Source: Trissonchulus latispiculum
Taxonomy: Eukaryota > Nematoda > Enoplea > Enoplida > Ironidae
DNA length: 64,000 nucleotides
Reading direction: 5' to 3'
NCBI GenBank assembly: GCA_030248195.1
Contig: JASAND010012963.1
Span: forward strand, 1 to 64,000
The notes beneath the pieces are model-generated. The model had not been told where the DNA came from. It saw nothing but the letters and a program-made list of their open reading frames with translations, and did no database searches. Both the position numbers and the translations under genes were made by a program. Shown here piece after piece: positions 36,001 through 48,000 of this stretch (position 1 is the stretch's first letter; each line of letters starts with the position of its first letter).

Positions 36001-39000
36001 GTGCTCGTCATACTTATATAAATGAGAATTATATAATATATACTTAATTAAAATAAAAAAACATTAATTTAATTAACATACAGTAAAAACCGATGTCACA
36101 AATTCTGCACTGGCAATGCAGTATAAAAAATCTTTAAGTAAGCCGCAGTATTTCAAAATTAGCATGCTAGCCTTGGGCTTATTCTAGCGAGTTGCCCCCC
36201 ACCAATAAACACCCTTCCCCCCAAAAAAGTGCTTGCCCCTTTGGGTACCAACTTTTGCCCTGAAAAATTCGCTCAGAAGGCCAAATTTTCAAAAATTTTC
36301 CGGCCTCGCTGGAGATTTTGTCGACTTTCGCCTATTTGAGCGCTAATTTCGTACCAAAAATGAAATTGTTTACTGTAAAAATAGCGCTGTTTTTAGCATG
36401 GTTTTAGAAAAATTTTGGAAAATTTTCGCCCCTCCCCAAAAATGACTCGCCCCTGAGGGCCGCCCAAGAAACTGACTTACTGACTTAGAAAAAGAAAAAG
36501 CCGCCCAAGAAAAATTCCCTAGAATAAGAACAGTGCTAGCCTAGAAATCTAACGAATGAAGAGTTTGCCAAGAAACGTCACATATGCGGAGCGGAGCATG
36601 ATTGTCCGCGAATATGGTTTGTTCAGCGAAGCTGGTTCATATTAGTGCGCTTTAAACCTAGTCCTCTTGTCTTTTACAACATGCCCCTCATATATTAACG
36701 TTTTAAAACCTAGTCCTATGTCCGCTTAAAACCAAATGTCACCCATACTGCATTTATCATGCTCCATCGGAGCATTTCTATTCTTGTCCTATTTCATTTT
36801 TAAGGTTCTCAGTAAACTTTAAGCAAAAATGTTAAAGCAATGTGATAGAAACTTTAAACATTCCCTCAGTAATCAACCGAATCCACAGAACAAAGAAGCT
36901 TGAACTTGAAAAGTGACATTTTCTAATTTTTCCTCTTGCAACTTATTGTAGCTAATTATAAACCAAACTGCACTTCAGCAGCACTCTACTGCAGCACAGC
37001 CAGACTAAAATTATACCGCCAATGAAGGAAACTTATATAGTCAAGCGGGAACAAACCCAATTTTTCTTTCTTGGACCAGAACTTTCGACTGGTATGGGCT
37101 AGCATGACTTGGATACTACATTTAATTAGGGTTTGCCCTGAGCTTTCGAATGAGGTGCAGTTTGTCTCTCTAGGCCCTGTCGTTATGGAGGAATTAAAGT
37201 TTTCCATGTCCGGGAAAATCCATCGGAGAGAAAAATACCCACCCGGATTTTTTGCTGGAAGCGTGCCAGAACAATTTTGACGGTGCCATTCGAAAGAGCG
37301 GGCTGTTTTTAGTAGGTCTACATCGAAAAATACGTACCAACCAGGGGCGCACCCAGGGGGGGGGGGCGGCCGCCCCCCCCCCCTGTCAGGTTTCGAAGGT
37401 CAAGGTTTTTTTAAAAAGAGCTCTAGCTTTTAGCTGGGGACTGCCGCCCCCAGACCCCCGCTTCTTCCCAATTTTTCTTATCATAGCCACGTTGCTTTGC
37501 TTTGTTTAGAGTTTTATTAGTTTGAGTTATATAGTACGTATATACCTTATGTATCCGGTGAAACCAGGGCGCTAGCCAGAAGACAATTTTAATCCTTTGA
37601 AACAAGAAAAAGTGGTCAGAAAAAATTGTTTTCAGGACTAAAATGCAAAAAATTCTCAACTTCTGGGGGGCTGCGCCCCCCAGACCCCCTGCTTTCGCAT
37701 TTATGAGAATGATTAATTCTATTTAACTGCTTCAACCAATGTAACCAATTACTACATGTTTGTTCTCAAAGCACAAAAACATGTGTAAAAATAACTATAA
37801 AAAATTTCAACATTGTTGCCGCCCCCCCCTGTCAGAAAACGCTGGGTACGCCACTGGTACCAACATTTTTAAAAAATTTCAGAAAAAATTGAATTTTGAA
37901 AATTTTGTATGTTTAACGTAAATATAGGAAATTTTTAAAAATTGTTTATTTTCGGCAGCAGTTTTCGGCATCCTATAGTGTTCGAAAACGCGTTTTTCTT
38001 GTATTTAGAGCCAAACCAGACCCATTTTACTGAAAAAACCAATTTTGGTCAAAATTGAAATTTTGGCTTGAAATGGTGCCATGTCCGATTTTGATCCCCT
38101 GGAGCACACATAACAGAACGAACCCAGGTAAAACTTATACCAGTTAATCTATAGGCTCTATTAAACAAACGTATGTATTAGTTTGACCTTTCCTTCTAAC
38201 GGTTAGAAAAATATTCACATTTGAAAAGTGGGTTTTTTCCCGCCAACTCTAGGTCACCCATAGGTTGCACCGGAGGGGTTAGAGCAGTGTGGCATATACC
38301 ATCATGAAGCCCAACAGATGCCCTACACATACATACAATCTGATTTGGTCTAGGTCTTTCCAGTAGTTCAGGGTGGCAAAGCAAGGTTTGCCAAATTTCG
38401 GCACTTGGACGGACCAAAATTTTCGAAAATTTCAAAGTCCCAAAAAATCTGCAGGGAAGCAGCGGCAGCGACAATAATACAGCCTTCAAGGTTATTTTCG
38501 ACACTCTTCAAGATAAGGTAAGTAAGTAAGTAAGGTAGGTAAGTAATACGATAATACAGGTAAGCCCACACTGGAGGTGGGTTTTTCCGCATTGGCGAGT
38601 GGGTTTTTTCCCGCTTGACTATACTGCATGATTTCTAGTGCTCTTCTACAGTTATGCAAAATTTCAGACGATTGCAACTTATTGCAACTTAACGAACCTG
38701 TTGTCACTGAGGGTTAGCTTTAGTCTAACCTTTAGTTTCTCTCTTTTTTATCTGTAGTTAGTTACAGGCCGTGCTGTATTTCAGCAGCACTCTACTGCAG
38801 CCCAACCAGACGCAAACGTCACTGCCAAAAAGGGAGACTTCCACGGCACGACTTCTAATGCTATTCTGCACTAGCCTGCAGACGATTGCGCGAATGCTGG
38901 ATATCTGTGCAACCTATATATCTACAGCTAGTTGTAAGCCGTGCAGTATTTCAGCAGCACTCTACTGCAGCGCAACCATAATTATAGCTGCACCGTAAAT

Positions 39001-42000
39001 AAGTATACAAAACGTATGTATAATATTTTGTCATATGCTACAGGGTTTTTTGAAAATCGGACCTGCGTAAATTTTGCGTATTTTTGTTTTCGAGTGCGTA
39101 TTTTTAATTTGGACTGCGTAAAATTACAAAAAATCGCTTCTCAACGTTACAAAAGCTATAAACGCATTTAGCGTCGAATTAATGCTGTTTTTAAGAGTTT
39201 TAAACAACGTTAAGAATCCTAGCTCGAGTTAAAATTGCGTGCTCTCTTTGTGGTGTAAGAGTATGAATGAATAGGTGACGAAAAATTGAAAAAGTTGAAG
39301 AAAATTTTAAATTTCGGAGTAATTGCTCTTAAAACTTTGACTTCTTTGCCTTGAACAGCTTAACATTTAACTATTTAACATTTAACCTTGATTGAACACA
39401 TATATAAGATTTTAATTCATACAAGAACCAAAAATGCTCCTTCGTCGCATGTAAAATACATATGAGTACGCTCAGGCAGGTTGTACAAACACGGAAACTA
39501 GCCTGTAAAATGCATATGAGTGGCGTTGAGGTTGTAAATTAAGGAAAACAAGTTGCAACGGCTTAACATATGAGCCTGTCCTACAACGAGGCTCATATTG
39601 GCGTACGTATGTCATAATATAATTTGTCGATATTTGACCTTCATATAAATAGCACGTAAAGCTTTTTATTACAAAATTGTCCTTCACACATCTTGTCGCT
39701 GAGACACTGTGCATACGCATTATACGGCATGCCACTCTGCGCTCTGACTCAGAGCCATGTGGGAAAAGCATTACGTATGTGAGAGTAGTGTGTCATAGTG
39801 TTCCGAGAATACAGTAGGTGTACTATAGTGCATCCGGAAATAGTAGGTGCCATGGTGTTTCGGGAAACATCAGCTTGCATGTACAGTTCAACTTGAGGTG
39901 TCGCAGTTCACTTCGTTCTGTCCATTTCTTTCAAGCCACAATGTTAACATGTTATGTCTATTCATTCGTTTTTTCCTTAGTATGATGACCTGATGATCTT
40001 TAAGATGGCTGCACTGTGACGCCAATATGAGCCTCGTTGTAGGACAGGCTCATATGTTAAGCCGTTGCAACTTGTTTTCCTTAATTTACAACCTCAACGC
40101 CACTCATATGCATTTTACAGGCTAGTTTCCGTGTTTGTACAACCTGCCTGAGCGTACTCATATGTATTTTACATGCGACGAAGGAGCATTTTTGGTTCTT
40201 GTTTTCCATTCTTTTACATATGTATGCGCAAAAAAGAACCAACATAATATAGTTCCGAACACCATGCGCAAGCAGATACTATTTTGACCACTTTTGGAAA
40301 ATTTCATATTTGACGCAAAATCGCTTACGTCCCCACCCCACCCCACCACAGCACTCTACAGCCACTTTGAGCATGCAATTCTATGACAAAAGTTGCTCAG
40401 CTCACTTAGGGCTTTCATTTGGTACCAAATTTGACCACTTTTGAGAAATTTCATTTTTGACCGAAAATCGCCTAAAGACCCCACCCCACCCCACCACAGC
40501 ACGCTACAGCCATTTTGAGCATGCAATTCTATGACAAAAGTTGCTCACCTCACTTAGGGCTTTCATTTGGTACCAAATTTGACCACTTTTGAAAAATTTC
40601 ATTTTTGACCGAAAATCGCCTATATAACTCCCCACCCACCCTACCATAGCACTCTATAGCCACTTTGAGCATGCAGTTCTATGACAAAAGTTGCTCACCT
40701 CACTTAGGGCTTTCATTTGGTACCAAATTTGACCACTTTTGAAAAATTTCATTTTTGACCGAAAATCGCCTAAGTCCCCACCCCACCCCACCACAGCACG
40801 CTACAGCCATTTTGAGCATGCAATTCTATGACAAAAGTTGCTCACCTCACTTAGGGCTTTCATTTGGTACCAAATTTGACCACTTTTGAAAAATTTCATT
40901 TTTGACCGAAAATCGCCTAAGTCCCCACCCCACCCCACCACAGCACGCTACAGCCATTTTGAGCATGCAATTCTATGACAAAAGTTGCTCAGCTCACTTA
41001 GGGCTTTCATTTGGTACCAAATTTGACCACTTTTGAAAAATTTCATTTTTGACCGAAAATCGCCTAAGTCCCCACCCCACCCCACCACAGCACGCTACAG
41101 CCATTTTGAGCATGCAATTCTATGACAAAAGTTGCTCACCTCACTTAGGGCTTTCATTTGGTACCAAATTTGACCACTTTTGAAAAATTTCATTTTGGAC
41201 CACCTGACCCCTTACCGACCTGACCCCTCAGACGGTCAAGTGGAGCCAGCCCAGCAAAATGGGTGCGGTGTACAGCAAAACAGACACCGGAAATGAGCTG
41301 GGCGCACCAGAAAACCCCTATAGAGAAAGTTTTGAGAGGCCAAGTAGAGCCTAGTATGGACCTCCAGGAAACGGTTGCCGACATGATCCTCCAGACGACA
41401 AAGTGGAACCAGCCCAGCAAGATGGATGAGTCGGTCGGCAAAACGGACACCGGATATGAGCTGGGCGCACCAGAAAACCCATATAGAGAAAGTTTTGAGA
41501 GGCCAAGTAGAGCCTAGTATGGACCTCCAGGAAACGGTTGCCGACATGACCCTCCAGACGGCAAAGTGGAACCAGCCCAGCAACTTGGGTCAGTCGGGCA
41601 GCAAAATTGATAGCGGGAATCGATTCTCCGTCCGCAAAAACCTTTGTATGCAAGATTTGAGGCTTCCAGGTCGCAAAATAAGCGAAAAAACTAAGTTCAA
41701 AGTTGGACCCAAAATTCACCAAATTTGGCAGGCCAGTACCCAAAAATTACGCTCAGGACCGGAAAATCATATAGCAATTGAACGACCCTGATATGTGTCC
41801 TATTCAGCCATATAGGCAGTATTGCCCCATATATAGCCCAGTCTGACTTATTACGGCGCCTTTGAAGCATACTTTTTGGCCATTTTAACGTTTTGGCCGA
41901 CTTTGGCCCCCCGCCAAAAATTTTTTCCGGCTCTGGGAGGCATAAAAACTAGCCTATCGGCTTATTTTTGTTGCGTACTCCAAGAATATATATGGTTTTC

Positions 42001-45000
42001 ATAGGCAAAAATTTTTCTATCTGTTGTTATTAAAGCTACAAAACCCCCTTACCAGACGTCAAAGCGGAGAACCGGAAAAAAACATCACTCTCGTAAGCGA
42101 TTTTTGGCGCAACTTTTTAACGGAAAGTGGTACGGGGATGAAACTTCGCACACATACTAAACTCGACACGTACAATTTTTTGCGCACATAATCTGCGCAG
42201 GATCTGCGCAGCTTCTGCGCAGCCTTGTTTTACACGGTCATTCGACCATTTTCACTCATATTATAGGGGTCGCTACCGCGACCCCTATGATACTATATAA
42301 AATCAAATAGAAAGAAAAACATCGCATGGTACAACGAGGGCTTAGGCACAAAGTATAATCAACTGTAGACGGAAGGAGAATCGAAGAGATACGCTGGGGG
42401 TCTGGGGGGCGGAAGCCCCCCAGAAGAAGCCAGAGCCCAAACTACGGTAAATTGTCTCAAGAAATTAATTTAGAGCACTCTAGAAGAAATTCCTACTACC
42501 GAATTTTCGGATGCGTATTTTGGTGCGTATTTTTGTTTTTGACTGCGTATTTTTAAGCTCGACTGCTTAAATACGCAGATTTTACGCAAAAAAACCGTGA
42601 TATGCTAAACTATCTACATGCCAAATTTCGACGACCTATGACATACGTATATATACCAATACTTGTTATCGTCGGTGCTGTGTTTGGAACAAACCGTCAG
42701 CACGGTGGAAGCTAGAGAATGCAACAACTAACATAGCTATAGATTCGCCGCACTACAGACACAATCACCAAGTTTCATGTTTACAGTAAGTCTACAGGCA
42801 GCGTGCATTGTTTGCTGCATAACAGTACAGCACGATAGCAGCACCGTACAGCGCAGCGACTATGCTCGCTCATCGTGGTCAGCGACCACAATAACCCCTG
42901 GGCTTATTCTAGTGGGGGGGCCCATAAACACCCTTCCCCTCAGGGGCGCACCCAAGGGGGGGGCGGGGGGCGGCCGCCCCCCCTGTCAGTTTCGAAGGTC
43001 AGAAAAATTAAGAAGCAGAAAGGAGGAAAAGTTAAAAAAACAAAAATTTTCGCGCCTTCGGCGCGAATTAACCATTCTTTGGTTGCTTTGAGGATAGCAT
43101 ATGGGGCGGGGTGGGGTGGCCAGGGTTGGGAGTCTCGGTCTCGGTCTCGCCCAAAAGCCGAGGCTTGGCCAGTCTCGGTCTCGGTCTCGCTCACCCAAAA
43201 GTCTCGGTCTCGGACCGAGACTGGAAATTTTTTGAAAACATATAATTTTGGCGAAAATTTTAAATCAATGTTATGAAAATTAACTAACGAGGTGCGGAAA
43301 CCATATATTTATGTGTTAAAGCCCCTAATACTAGATCTAAGCCTCAAAAAATGGTTGAAACTAATCTTAAGCTAAAAATTGCTAGTCTCGGTCTCGGTCT
43401 CGCCCAAAAGCCGAGACTTGGCCAGTCTCGGTCTCGGTCACGGTACCTTGGTCTCGGTCTCGTTCTCGGTCTCGGTAAAATCTTGAAACTCTTAAAAACG
43501 CAGTAACTCGAAGCTAAAAGCGTTTATAGCTTTATAACGTTGAGACGCAATTTTTGTAATTTTACGCAGTCGAAATTAAAAATACACATTCTAAAATAAA
43601 AATATGCATAATTTGGGCAGGTCCGATTTTCAAAAAACTCATTAAAAACCCCTGATATGCAGGCTTTTTTACAATATACAATTTAAAATGCACACACGAT
43701 AGCTCAGTCAAAAATTTTGCTACTTCTAACCACAACATGGCTCGAAAAATTTTTCAAATAGGTGAAGCTTTTGAAAAAGAGCTCTAGCTTTTAGCTGGGG
43801 CTGCCGCCCCCAGACCCCCGCTTCTTCCCACTTTTTCTTATCATAGCTACGTTACTTTGCTTAGTTTAGAGTTTTATTAGTTTGAGTTAGGTATATAGTA
43901 CGTATATACGTTATATATCCGGTGAAACTAGAACGCCAGCCAGAAGACAATTTTGATCCTTTGAAACAACAAAAAGTGGTCAGAAAAAATTGTTTTCAGG
44001 TCTAGAATGCAAAAAATTCTCAACTTCTGCCAGACCCCCTGCTTTCGCGTTTCTGAGAATGATTAATTCTATTTAATTACCTCAGCCAAGTAAACCAACT
44101 ATATACATATATACTACATGTTTGTTCTCAAAGCACAAAAACATGTGTAGAAATAAATTTTAAAAAATTTCAACATTGTTGCCGCCCCCGTTGTCAGAAA
44201 ACTCTGGGTGCGCCACTGCTTCCCCTCCAAAAAAGTGGGCGCCCCTATTGGTACCAAATTTTGCCCTGAAAAAATCGCTCAGAAGGATAAACTTTCAAAA
44301 ATTTTCCGGCTTCGCCGGAGATTTTTGCCCTTTTCAACACTAAATCTGTATATTTTTGCTATAAAAATCAACTTTCATAGTATATGCCAGAAAAATAGCG
44401 CTATTTTTAGCATATTTTTCGAAAAATTTTCGCCCCCCCAAGATTCCTTGCCCCTCGAACTTTTGGGGGGCACCCCCAAGGAGCCCCCCCCCCAAGAAAA
44501 AATCCCTAGAATAAGCCCAGTAACCCTTATATGCGTCCCATTAAATGGCCCAAAACTGCATATTTATGCCTATTTTTGACTATTTTTCTGTGGAGTTGGG
44601 ACATTTTCGAAGACAAAATTTTTCCGAAAACGGCCATATGGACCGACTACGTATATATATGTATAGATCTTTGGGCCGGCCGCCTGAAATCCCGGACAAA
44701 TATCGAAAATCGCCCTCGTTATGACACGCTATCCACCCCAAAGATTCTTATGCAACAAGCTGCGTCTCGTCTAGCTTGTTCCGAGCCCTATGGCCGTGAC
44801 ACAAAATTGTCCCTTTTTTGGCCATGTTAGCGGTCAGGCCACTTTTGGCCGACCGCACAGGTGACCGGCCGGGCCGGGCAGCGAAAAATTGTCCAAAACG
44901 TATATACATTAACACATATATATACGTAATACTCTCAGGAAAGCCAAACTTTGCCGGCTGGAAATGCCCAAATCGTTCAGCTTTTTAGTTCGAAGAAAAG

Positions 45001-48000
45001 TGCTTCTCCAAGCGCGACTTACACGGAAAAAACAAAAAGACCTAACGTGTGTCCGGAAGCGAAAATGTTCAAAGTTAAAAATTTTGACCAAAACATTTTT
45101 GGTTCCTGTAGTACTCGTCGTGCTGATTCCAACGATATATACTACATTTGTCTCGTTTCGTTGAGTATATATTTAGTTGGCACGGTGCTCGAACGGGTCT
45201 CTAAGGGCCGCGCTGAGCCTTTTACAATTTACACCCATATTATATACAAGAACAAAAGTGTTCCTTCGTCGCATGTAAAATACATATGCGTTCCGTAGGG
45301 AGGTTGTAAATTAAGGAAAGCAAGTTGCAACCGCTAACATATATATGAGCCTGTCCTACAACGAGGCTCATATTGGCGTATGTCATAATACGAATAATTT
45401 GCAGATATATATTTTGATTTTATATAAATACATAGTGCATAAAGCTTTTCATTACAGATTGTCCTTCACATACGTAGCTTGTTGATCAGTCATTATAGTG
45501 TGCATATGCTCAATACGATATCCCATGAGGCGCTCTGACTCAGAGCCAAGTGGGAACGCAGTCTCCGTGTGTATAATGGGTATATAAGTGTTTCGAGAAT
45601 GCATTAGGTGTACCGTGTACCACAGCGTATCGCGAAATATTAGGTGTGTCATAGTGTTTCAGGAAACATCAGGTTGCATGTACAGTTCAGCTTGAGCAGT
45701 CGTAGTTCACCTCAGTCCATTTCTTCTGGGCCACAACGTCTATTCATTTTTCCGTAATGTGGATGAAGCTGAGGTTTTTTAATGAGGCTTTAATGTGGAA
45801 TGCACTGTGACGCCAATATGAGCCTCGTTGTATAGGACATGAGAAGTCCCCACCCCACCCTACCACAGCACTCCACAGCCACTTTCAGCATGCAGTTCTA
45901 TGACAAAAGTTGCTCAGCTCGCTTAGCGCTGTCATTTGATGCCAAATTTGACCGCTTTGAAAATTTTCATTTTTGACCACACGACCCCCACCCAGGCCCG
46001 CACCCAGGATTTTGAAAAGGGGGTCCAAGGTAAAATACAACGGGGGTCTGGGGGGCGGAGCCCCCGCCCCCCAGAAGTTGAAGAATTTTTGCATTTTTGT
46101 TCAAAAATCGTACATTGGATGTGTATTTTTCTTGCAAAAAGTAAATTATCGCGCCGAAGGCGCGAAATTTTTTTAAAAATAGCTGTTTTTGCTATAAAAA
46201 TAGCAAAAATTTTCTATTTTGCCATTCCAAAAGGGGTGTCTAGACCCCTTGAACCCCCCTGGGTGCGGGCCTGCTCCCACCTACCTGACCCTCCAGACAG
46301 GGGCGCACATAAGGGGGGGCCCGAAACCAGATGTAAAGGAAAATTGTTATTGTCCGCGCGTAGCGCGGACGTAAAATTTCAAAACTTTTCGCGCCGTCGG
46401 CGCGAAATTTACCTCACTTTTGCTTAATTTACCCTTATTTCAGCGTTTTAAACCTTTCAATAGCAACTTTTTAAACTTTTCCAAAAATTTTCGCGCGCGC
46501 GCGAAATTTTTTCAATTTTTTTGCTGAATTTACGCTTACTTTTGCATTTTAAACGTTGTTGTCCAAAAATTTTCAGCTCTGGGGGGCGATGCCCCCAGAC
46601 CCCCCAGTTTTTCTGATGTCCGCCCCCCCCCTGAAAAAAGTTCCTATGTGCGCCACTGCCTCCAGATGGCAAAGTGGAACCAGCAGCAGCAACCCCCCAT
46701 AGACAAAGTTTGGAGAGGCTAAGCAAAGCCTACTATGGAACTCCACGGAGCGGTTACGTAGCATGTAGCAAAATAAGCGAAAAAATTAAGTTCAAAGTTC
46801 GACCCAAAATTCACCAACTTTGGCCGGCCAGTACCGAAAAATTACGCACAGAGACGGAAAATCATATAGCATTTGAACGACCCCGATATGTGTACTGTTT
46901 AACCATATATATAGTCAGTATTGCCCCATATATAGCCCAGTCTGACTTATAAAGGCGCCTTTGAAGCATACTTTTTGACCATTTTTGCGTTTTGGCCGAA
47001 ATTTGGCCCCCCGCCAAAAATTTTTTCCGGCTCCGGGAGGCATAAAAACTAGCTTATTTTCTTATTTTTGATTTGTACTACAATATATGGGTTTCATAGG
47101 CAAAAATTTCAAGTTAGTAGTAGTTATTCAAGTCATCTGTAGTTATTCAAGCTACAAAATCCCCTTATGAGACATCAAAAGCGAGAAACCGGAAAAAACA
47201 TCACTCTCGTAAGCGATTTTTGGGGCAACTTTTTAACGGGAAGTGGTACGGGGATTAAACTTAATCAAGGCAAATATACTAAACTCGACACGTACAATTT
47301 TTTGCGCATTTTTTATAATCTGCGCAGCCTTGTTTTACACGGTCAGTCGACCATTTTCACTCATATTATAGGGGTCGCGGTCGCGACCGACCGACGGCGA
47401 CCCCTATGAAAAGGGGAGCGCTATCGCGCCCTTCTATATATAACTGGCATTTTTAGGGTTTTGAAAGTGGGGGGGGGGCGAGCCAAAAGTAAAATATACC
47501 GAAATTTTTAGCGAAAAATTAGCATTTTTAAGGCAAAAACGCAAAAAATCGCTGTTTTAAGCTTAAAATGAGCCTATAAGTCCATAAATTAGCTAAAAAT
47601 AGAGAAAATTTTTGAAAATTTGACCGCAAAAACCTAATTTTTTGATACTTTTGGGCGACCCCCAAAAGAGTGGGTGGAGGCTTGCCGAAAAGTGGGGGGG
47701 GCGAAAGTGGGGGGGCTCCGAAAACTGGAGGGGGAACCGAAAAGGGGGGGGGCGCGGCCCACCCCCCTCCCACAAAAATGCCAGTATAATTATTAATTAT
47801 GCATATATTAAACTGGGGCAATAGAACTTATATATATATGTTTTTAAACACTTGCCCAGTTCACGATCACGACAGAAATATTATAATGCATACTCTGGTA
47901 CTCGGTTCCGCTGACTGAATGCCAGAATCCACCGCCACGTAATTGTCCATAGCCCATGCTTGGGTCAAATCTTGTTTAGGACTAGGGTTAGGGCCAAGCA

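Larger units (their letters stand above)
35254..36787. mobile_element. Long-TIR element (about 200-bp inverted ends, ACAAGAA tips), intronic
   Basis: The left arm 35254-35460 and right arm about 36580-36787 are inverted repeats carrying GGACTAGGTTTTAAAACGTT and a small GCTCCGATGGAGC hairpin. Family members are at 39421-40202, 45246-45840 and 49257-50063. The centre holds two G-rich MITEs. Confidence 0.8.
42898..44520. mobile_element. CTGGGCTTATTCTAG MITE with TAACCC duplication, host of a nested hAT
   Basis: The ends CTGGGCTTATTCTAG and CTAGAATAAGCCCAG are perfect inverted repeats flanked by TAACCC (42892-42897, 44521-44526). The hAT element 42941-44218 is inserted near its left end. Confidence 0.85.

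Noticed and set aside
40320..41200. CRISPR-like array
   Set aside because: The units are 147-bp direct tandem repeats with no unique spacers, in an animal intron.
41190..41791. Several 80-130 codon frames on both strands at the 163-bp array
   Set aside because: They repeat with the tandem unit and exist because the unit lacks stops; not genes.
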